Part shown: piece by piece, positions 60,223 to 64,000 of the stretch
Position numbering within the stretch: position 1 is the stretch's first letter
How the letters are laid out: every line of letters begins with the position of its first letter
NCBI RefSeq assembly: GCF_014697375.1
Contig: NZ_JACJRS010000008.1
Coordinates: forward strand, 1 to 64,000
From: Phormidium sp. FACHB-1136
GTDB lineage: Bacteria > Cyanobacteriota > Cyanobacteriia > Phormidesmidales > Phormidesmidaceae
Length of the DNA: 64,000 nt
Reading direction: 5' to 3'
Program-made: the position numbers and the translations under genes
The notes under the pieces: generated by a model
What the model saw: only the letters and a program-made list of their open reading frames with translations
Told to the model about the DNA's origin: nothing
The model's database searches: none

Positions 60223-61635
60223 CTAAGCCTTCGTAGCCTTGGGCCATTTTAGGGCCGGGTGATGCAGGGCTAGCGCCTGTTGGATATGGGCCGGAGTGAG
60301 GCTAGGGGCTTGCCCTTGGTGGGCGAGGGTTGCGGCGGTATGGGCGAGGGTTTGGATGTCGCCGCCACTGAGGGGAAATTGGGCCAGCGTTGTCCAGTGC
60401 AGGCTGCGATGGAGCGGTATATCCGTCGGGAGAGCTTGTTTCCAAAGGGTTTTGCGGGCGGCGGCATTGGGCATGGGCAGAGGAATGACGCCATCACAGC
60501 GCTGTCGCCACACCAGTTTGACGCTGTGCAACGGGTCAGTGGTGAAGAGGGTCAGCCCCGGTTGGCTTTGGCGCTGGGTAAGCCATTGTTCCACCAGGGC
60601 GGGTTCGAGGATGGGGGCGCGGCCTAGCCAGGTTTGGGCATTTTTGATCAGCAGAACCCCAGAGGGCAGAGCGGCCAGGGCATCAAAGAGGGTTTCGTAG
60701 TCGGCTTCGGTGGTGGCAGCGAGGTCTAGCACCGTCAGTGGCTGTCCCAGGCGATGGGCCAACCAGCGGGCGGATTGGGTCTTTCCGGTGCCCTTTGCCC
60801 CAGCCAGCAGCGCGAGGGGATGGGCCTCGGCTTGGACAAGGGCGCAGAGGGTGTCCAACGGCCCCATCACGGGGGCGGGCAGCACCAGGGGCGGTTCGGC
60901 CTCGGTGGGGGGGATAGCTTGCAGAGGCAGGGCCAGGGCGGCGGCCAACCAGGGCTGAATCTGGCTGGGGTCAGGGTTTTCGGACAGGAGATAGGTGGTG
61001 AGGGGTTCCGCCAGACGCAGGTGGCGGCTGAGTAGGGTGGTGTCGTCGGTGCTGGCCCACTCCACCAGGCCCAGGCTAACGAGGCGACCGCTGGGGGCAA
61101 TCATCGGGCGGGCCTGTCGCCATTCTTGGTCGTTGCGGCAGAGCAGGCGCAGGCACAGATCCACCGTGGGCAAGTCCCATTCCGACTCGTCGTGCTGGTA
61201 TTGCAGATAGCCGTAGAGCCGCCCAAACCGCTGATTGATTTCTGGGGCCAGGGCCATGAGAATCACGTTTTTCTCGAAGGCGCTGAGTTGAATCTGATCC
61301 CGCAATTGGGGCAACGCGAGGGTCACTCCCTGCTGCTGGCTGGCCTGGATGCGGGCTTCTAGGTGCTGGGCGTAGTTCGCGCCTTGGGTGGGCTTTGCCT
61401 TGGGCGGGCGGGCATGGTCGTAACCGGGCTTGCCATTGAGGGACACAATCCCCTTCCACCAGTGGCTGGTGACGCGATCCTGGTCGGAGAGGGCGAAGTC
61501 ATCCACCTCCTCAACCTCCCGCTTTTGGCGAGATACGGCCACCATCAGCAGGCGATCCAACCAGGCTAGTTCGGTCTTCAGGTAAGCCCAATTGTCGGTG
61601 AAGGGAAGCGCCTCATGGGGTATGGACATAGCCAA
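60223..61635 (-). CDS. AAA-type ATPase with degenerate Walker B
   Basis: The 470-residue protein has an N-terminal domain (about 1-245) opening with DNWAYLKTELAWLDRLLMVAV and SHWWKGIVSLNGKPGYDHARP, then an ATPase domain (about 250-450). Walker A is GAKGTGKT (279-286). The Walker B position reads GVLLIKNAQ (326-334), with Lys331-Asn332 where AAA ATPases have Asp-Glu, so hydrolysis is questionable. The N-terminal domain resembles that of AAA ATPases encoded with cyanobacterial contractile injection systems (recalled resemblance, not checked), but no phage-tail-like genes are near. The start overlaps the VOC gene by 23 bp, suggesting coupling. Confidence 0.75.
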   Translation of the reverse strand: MAMSIPHEALPFTDNWAYLKTELAWLDRLLMVAVSRQKREVEEVDDFALSDQDRVTSHWWKGIVSLNGKPGYDHARPPKAKPTQGANYAQHLEARIQASQQQGVTLALPQLRDQIQLSAFEKNVILMALAPEINQRFGRLYGYLQYQHDESEWDLPTVDLCLRLLCRNDQEWRQARPMIAPSGRLVSLGLVEWASTDDTTLLSRHLRLAEPLTTYLLSENPDPSQIQPWLAAALALPLQAIPPTEAEPPLVLPAPVMGPLDTLCALVQAEAHPLALLAGAKGTGKTQSARWLAHRLGQPLTVLDLAATTEADYETLFDALAALPSGVLLIKNAQTWLGRAPILEPALVEQWLTQRQSQPGLTLFTTDPLHSVKLVWRQRCDGVIPLPMPNAAARKTLWKQALPTDIPLHRSLHWTTLAQFPLSGGDIQTLAHTAATLAHQGQAPSLTPAHIQQALALHHPALKWPKATKA

Positions 61636-62182
61636 GGACTCGGATAAATTCTAGGGGCAGGCCGTCGGCATCGGCGAGGAACGCCACTTCGTAGACGCGA
61701 TCACCGATGATTTGCTGCTGCGGATCTAGGAGTACCCTAAGCATACCCGCCGCTGTCGCTTCCCTATCAGGGGCGACCTCCGTTGCCGATCCCGTCGTTG
61801 ATTCTGTCGTAGAGTCTGCCGCCGATCCCATTGCCGATGGCGGGGTCGATGGGGTCGTCAATTCTGGGGTCGATGGGGTCGCCGATGCCCCAGCCCCAAA
61901 GGCTTGCCGCAAGTCTGCCAGCCACCGGGGCAAACTTTCCACCCGATCTGTCAAATCAAAGGACAGATGGTAATAGCCCGTGTAGTGCTCGTCGTGGAAG
62001 GCATCGGCGGCGGGGTGGGGTTCTGGAATTTGAATCAGCTCAATCCGTCCGCCCAGGCCTTCCATCCAGCAAGCCAGGGTCATCCCCGTGGTGAACCGCT
62101 CCCGCACCTCAAAGCCTAGCCGTTCGTAAAAGGCCATGGCCCGGTGAATATCAGCAGTGCGAATGGAGGCATGGTGAAGCAT
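61613..62182 (-). CDS. VOC-superfamily protein (glyoxalase-like) with low-complexity insert
   Basis: The 189-residue protein has two VOC beta-alpha halves (about 1-90 and 140-189) with MLHHASIRTADIHRAMAFYE, IELIQIPEPH and LPLEFIRVLG. Metal ligands are probably His3 or His4, Glu in the IELIQ strand, His in YYHLSFDL and Glu in LPLEFI. Between the halves is a Ser/Thr/Pro/Glu-rich insert (about residues 96-140; STTESTTGSATEVA) encoded by near repeats of GTCGATGGGGTCG at about 61780-61900. Closest known function is glyoxalase I, but the substrate is not clear. The ATG at 62182 fits the family start; five residues upstream are also open. Confidence 0.82.
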   Translation of the reverse strand: MLHHASIRTADIHRAMAFYERLGFEVRERFTTGMTLACWMEGLGGRIELIQIPEPHPAADAFHDEHYTGYYHLSFDLTDRVESLPRWLADLRQAFGAGASATPSTPELTTPSTPPSAMGSAADSTTESTTGSATEVAPDREATAAGMLRVLLDPQQQIIGDRVYEVAFLADADGLPLEFIRVLGYVHTP

Positions 62183-62282
62183 GGTGGACAACAACAAAGG
62201 GATGCCGGGAATGGGCCGATGGCTTGATCCGTGACCACCATTTTAGCCCGTCGCCGATCCTCCCCACCCCCTCGCTGCCGTT

Positions 62283-63665
62283 CTAGCCATCGCTGTCGCC
62301 TGCCGTGATCCGGGTATGGATGGCGGCGGCAGCGGCTTCTCCAGTGCGCACGGCACCATCAAAGAAACCGGGCCAGCGCTCCGCCATTTCCGTGCCTGCC
62401 CAGTAAATGCGGCCCACCGGGGCAGCGAGGGCTTCCCCATAGCTCGTCCACACACCGGGGGGCATGAAGGCGGCATAGCCACCACCAATCCAGGGGTTGC
62501 TGGGCCAATCAGCCTCATCGTAGGAGACTGGGGCCAGGGCTTCTGTACCGAAGTAAGAGGCGAGGTCTGCTAAAACAGCCGCCCGACGGCCCTCCTCCGG
62601 CAGCGCCCGCCAAGCTCCGTAGCGATCTCCCACGATGAAGGCGGCGATGACCCCCACTCCGGTTGCAGGGTCAGAGCTATCGGCACAGAGTTCAATCCAC
62701 GGACAATTGCCTATCGCCAGTCCTGCTAGTCCTCGGTCTCGCCAGAAGGGACGGTCGTAGGACACCAGCACCTTGGCACAGCAGCCCATGGGCATACGTT
62801 GGGTGAGTTGGGCACGCAGGGGCGGCAGGGGTGGATCGTAACTAATGCGGCCCGCTAGGTGGGGAGGCATGGCCACCACAGCATACTGTCCGGCAAAGCG
62901 TCCCTGGGTAGTTTCCACTTCAAGGCCGTCGCCAGATTGGACAATGCGGAGGACGGGTTCCCCCAGGCGAACCTTCTGGCCTAGCTCTGCCGCCAGCTTG
63001 GCCGGAATTTGGCCTGCCCCACCGTGGATCAGTTCGGCTTCGGGATACTCGGCCTGGGAGGCGCAGACATGCCCCCACAGCACATGGAGCAGCGACACCT
63101 GGCCCGGTTCAGCGGGGCCAAGGAAGCCTACCGTGCGCACCATGTAGGCAAAGTACCAATGGCCAAAGGCTGTGGTGGTATTGGCCTCAATCCACTGGGA
63201 AAAGGTCTGACGGTCTAGGGCTTGGGTGTGATCGTTGCGGCGGGGATGGCCGGGGGGCAAGGTTTTCGCCAGGGCGTCAAACCGTTCCCAGGCCGTCATC
63301 GCATCCTGCCATTCCTCTGGGCTCACCGGGGGCGGCTCGCCTTCGGGAAAACCCTCAAAAAAGCCGTCAAACTCGTAGCGTTTTCCCTCAAACACCAGCA
63401 CCTTTTTCCCTTCGGTGTGAAAGGGAAAGCGACGGACGCCATACTCATCGAGCAGTGCCCGAAACCGATCCTGGGTGGGGCCAATCCATTGCCCGCCAAA
63501 GTCAATCCACTGCCCTGAGGGCAACGCCTGACCCACCATGCGCCCACCCAGACGATCCTGCGCTTCAAGCACCAGAACCCGATATCCCTTGCGGTGGAGA
63601 TCGCGAGCGGCCACTAGCCCCGCTAATCCAGCTCCCACCACAATGCAATCGTAGGCTGTGGGCAT
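62283..63665 (-). CDS. FAD-dependent amine oxidase
   Basis: The 460-residue protein starts at the ATG at 63665, where AAGGA lies eight bases upstream. It has the dinucleotide motif IVVGAGLAGLVAARDL (about 7-22), the flavin-containing amine oxidase signature GGRMVGQ, the central NPWIGGGYAAFMPPG block and the C-terminal FAD-binding GRIYWAGTEMAERWPGFFDGAV. Family members are monoamine, polyamine or L-amino-acid oxidases; the aromatic-cage residues cannot be matched by eye. No Tat or lipid signal is present. The frame is open to 63797 but that part lacks features. Confidence 0.9.
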   Translation of the reverse strand: MPTAYDCIVVGAGLAGLVAARDLHRKGYRVLVLEAQDRLGGRMVGQALPSGQWIDFGGQWIGPTQDRFRALLDEYGVRRFPFHTEGKKVLVFEGKRYEFDGFFEGFPEGEPPPVSPEEWQDAMTAWERFDALAKTLPPGHPRRNDHTQALDRQTFSQWIEANTTTAFGHWYFAYMVRTVGFLGPAEPGQVSLLHVLWGHVCASQAEYPEAELIHGGAGQIPAKLAAELGQKVRLGEPVLRIVQSGDGLEVETTQGRFAGQYAVVAMPPHLAGRISYDPPLPPLRAQLTQRMPMGCCAKVLVSYDRPFWRDRGLAGLAIGNCPWIELCADSSDPATGVGVIAAFIVGDRYGAWRALPEEGRRAAVLADLASYFGTEALAPVSYDEADWPSNPWIGGGYAAFMPPGVWTSYGEALAAPVGRIYWAGTEMAERWPGFFDGAVRTGEAAAAAIHTRITAGDSDG

Positions 63666-63818
63666 AGTAGGTATCCTTGGCGTCAACATAAGAACCGAAG
63701 AGCAAGGGTTGAAAACGGTGCCGAGCAGCCCCCATCTGGGCCTCCTGGGGCAGGCAGCAACCCGCACCCTATCCCCCTCAGGCTCAGCTAGAACCATACC
63801 AAAATGGCGTAAAGCTTT

Positions 63819-64000
63819 ATGACCAACCTAGCCCAACATTGGCGGCAAGGGCAGGATAAAGAGGTTGTTCCATCCACCCTGCATCCTATGTTGGATACCA
63901 ACCCTGTGCCCCAAGTCCCTGAATCTGCGCCCAGTGATTGCACCCCCCCAGCCCAGACTCCCTCGAATGAGGAACTGTGGGAAATTGTTGATCACCACCT
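63819..64000 (+). CDS. Start of an unidentified gene (cut by window edge)
   Basis: A frame opens at the ATG at 63819 and remains open to the window edge (60 codons). It begins MTNLAQHWRQGQDKEVVPST and ends SNEELWEIVDHHL. The first 45 residues are polar and Pro-rich. Gene orientation is divergent from the amine oxidase, with about 150 bp between. No family is recognised from so short a piece. Confidence 0.5.
   Translation, partial: MTNLAQHWRQGQDKEVVPSTLHPMLDTNPVPQVPESAPSDCTPPAQTPSNEELWEIVDHH

Overview
This window is from a cyanobacterium, most likely a filamentous one without heterocysts. The markers are the NDH-1 subunits ndhD and ndhF, a Ycf33 (DUF751) gene upstream of rbfA, the DUF3038/DUF4335 pair, a SigF-type sigma factor, a HetZ-family protein, cobN, and many short G+C-rich dispersed repeats. 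Most of the window is G+C-rich chromosome. One stretch (about 13.6-18.7 kb) is visibly more A+T-rich and looks acquired. Genus-level placement is not possible from the sequence alone.

Layout. 0-0.3 kb: end of an IS630-type transposase. 0.8-4.3 kb: ATP sulfurylase (sat), then a Tat-exported caspase-fold protein without the usual catalytic residues. 4.3-9.4 kb (minus strand): ycf33, rbfA, a GH3 beta-N-acetylhexosaminidase, and DUF3038/DUF4335. 9.6-13.6 kb: a compact mobile-element-like module with two convergent tyrosine recombinases, an RHH/excisionase-like protein, a Mor-like activator, an adenine-type DNA methyltransferase and a small membrane protein. 13.9-15.6 kb: a gene remnant joined at a 21-bp perfect inverted repeat to a DUF433/DUF5615 toxin-antitoxin pair, an orphan antitoxin, an attC-like repeat and a MITE-like element. 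15.6-18.4 kb: a large UvrD-like helicase with a nuclease-like insert.

18.7-28.3 kb: ndhD, ndhF, tsaB, two small membrane proteins, an OsmC-like protein, an OmpR-type regulator and hetZ. 28.9-32.6 kb: three consecutive receiver-domain genes (REC plus kinase-like stub, REC-GGDEF-EAL, REC-kinase). Their receivers look alike, but the phosphoacceptor histidine or GGDEF motif is degenerate. This is the most coherent candidate for an undescribed signalling unit. 32.7-46.2 kb: a TM0106-type nuclease, a ureohydrolase, a DUF938 methyltransferase, a YCII protein, cobN invaded by in-frame repeats, a GAF histidine kinase, a class I amidotransferase, DUF2214 and msrP. 46.8-58.8 kb: sigF, a proline-rich membrane protein, a desaturase/SDR fusion, tRNA-Thr(UGU), a TPR protein, two tiny convergent genes with strong ribosome-binding sites, a muramidase, a lipoprotein, a Crp/Fnr-type regulator and an SLC13/TrkA-C transporter. 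58.8-64 kb: tgt, an AAA ATPase with a degenerate Walker B, a VOC protein, an amine oxidase and the start of one more gene.

No CRISPR array, rRNA or complete prophage was seen. All functions are read from sequence motifs and remembered family resemblance; no database search was run.
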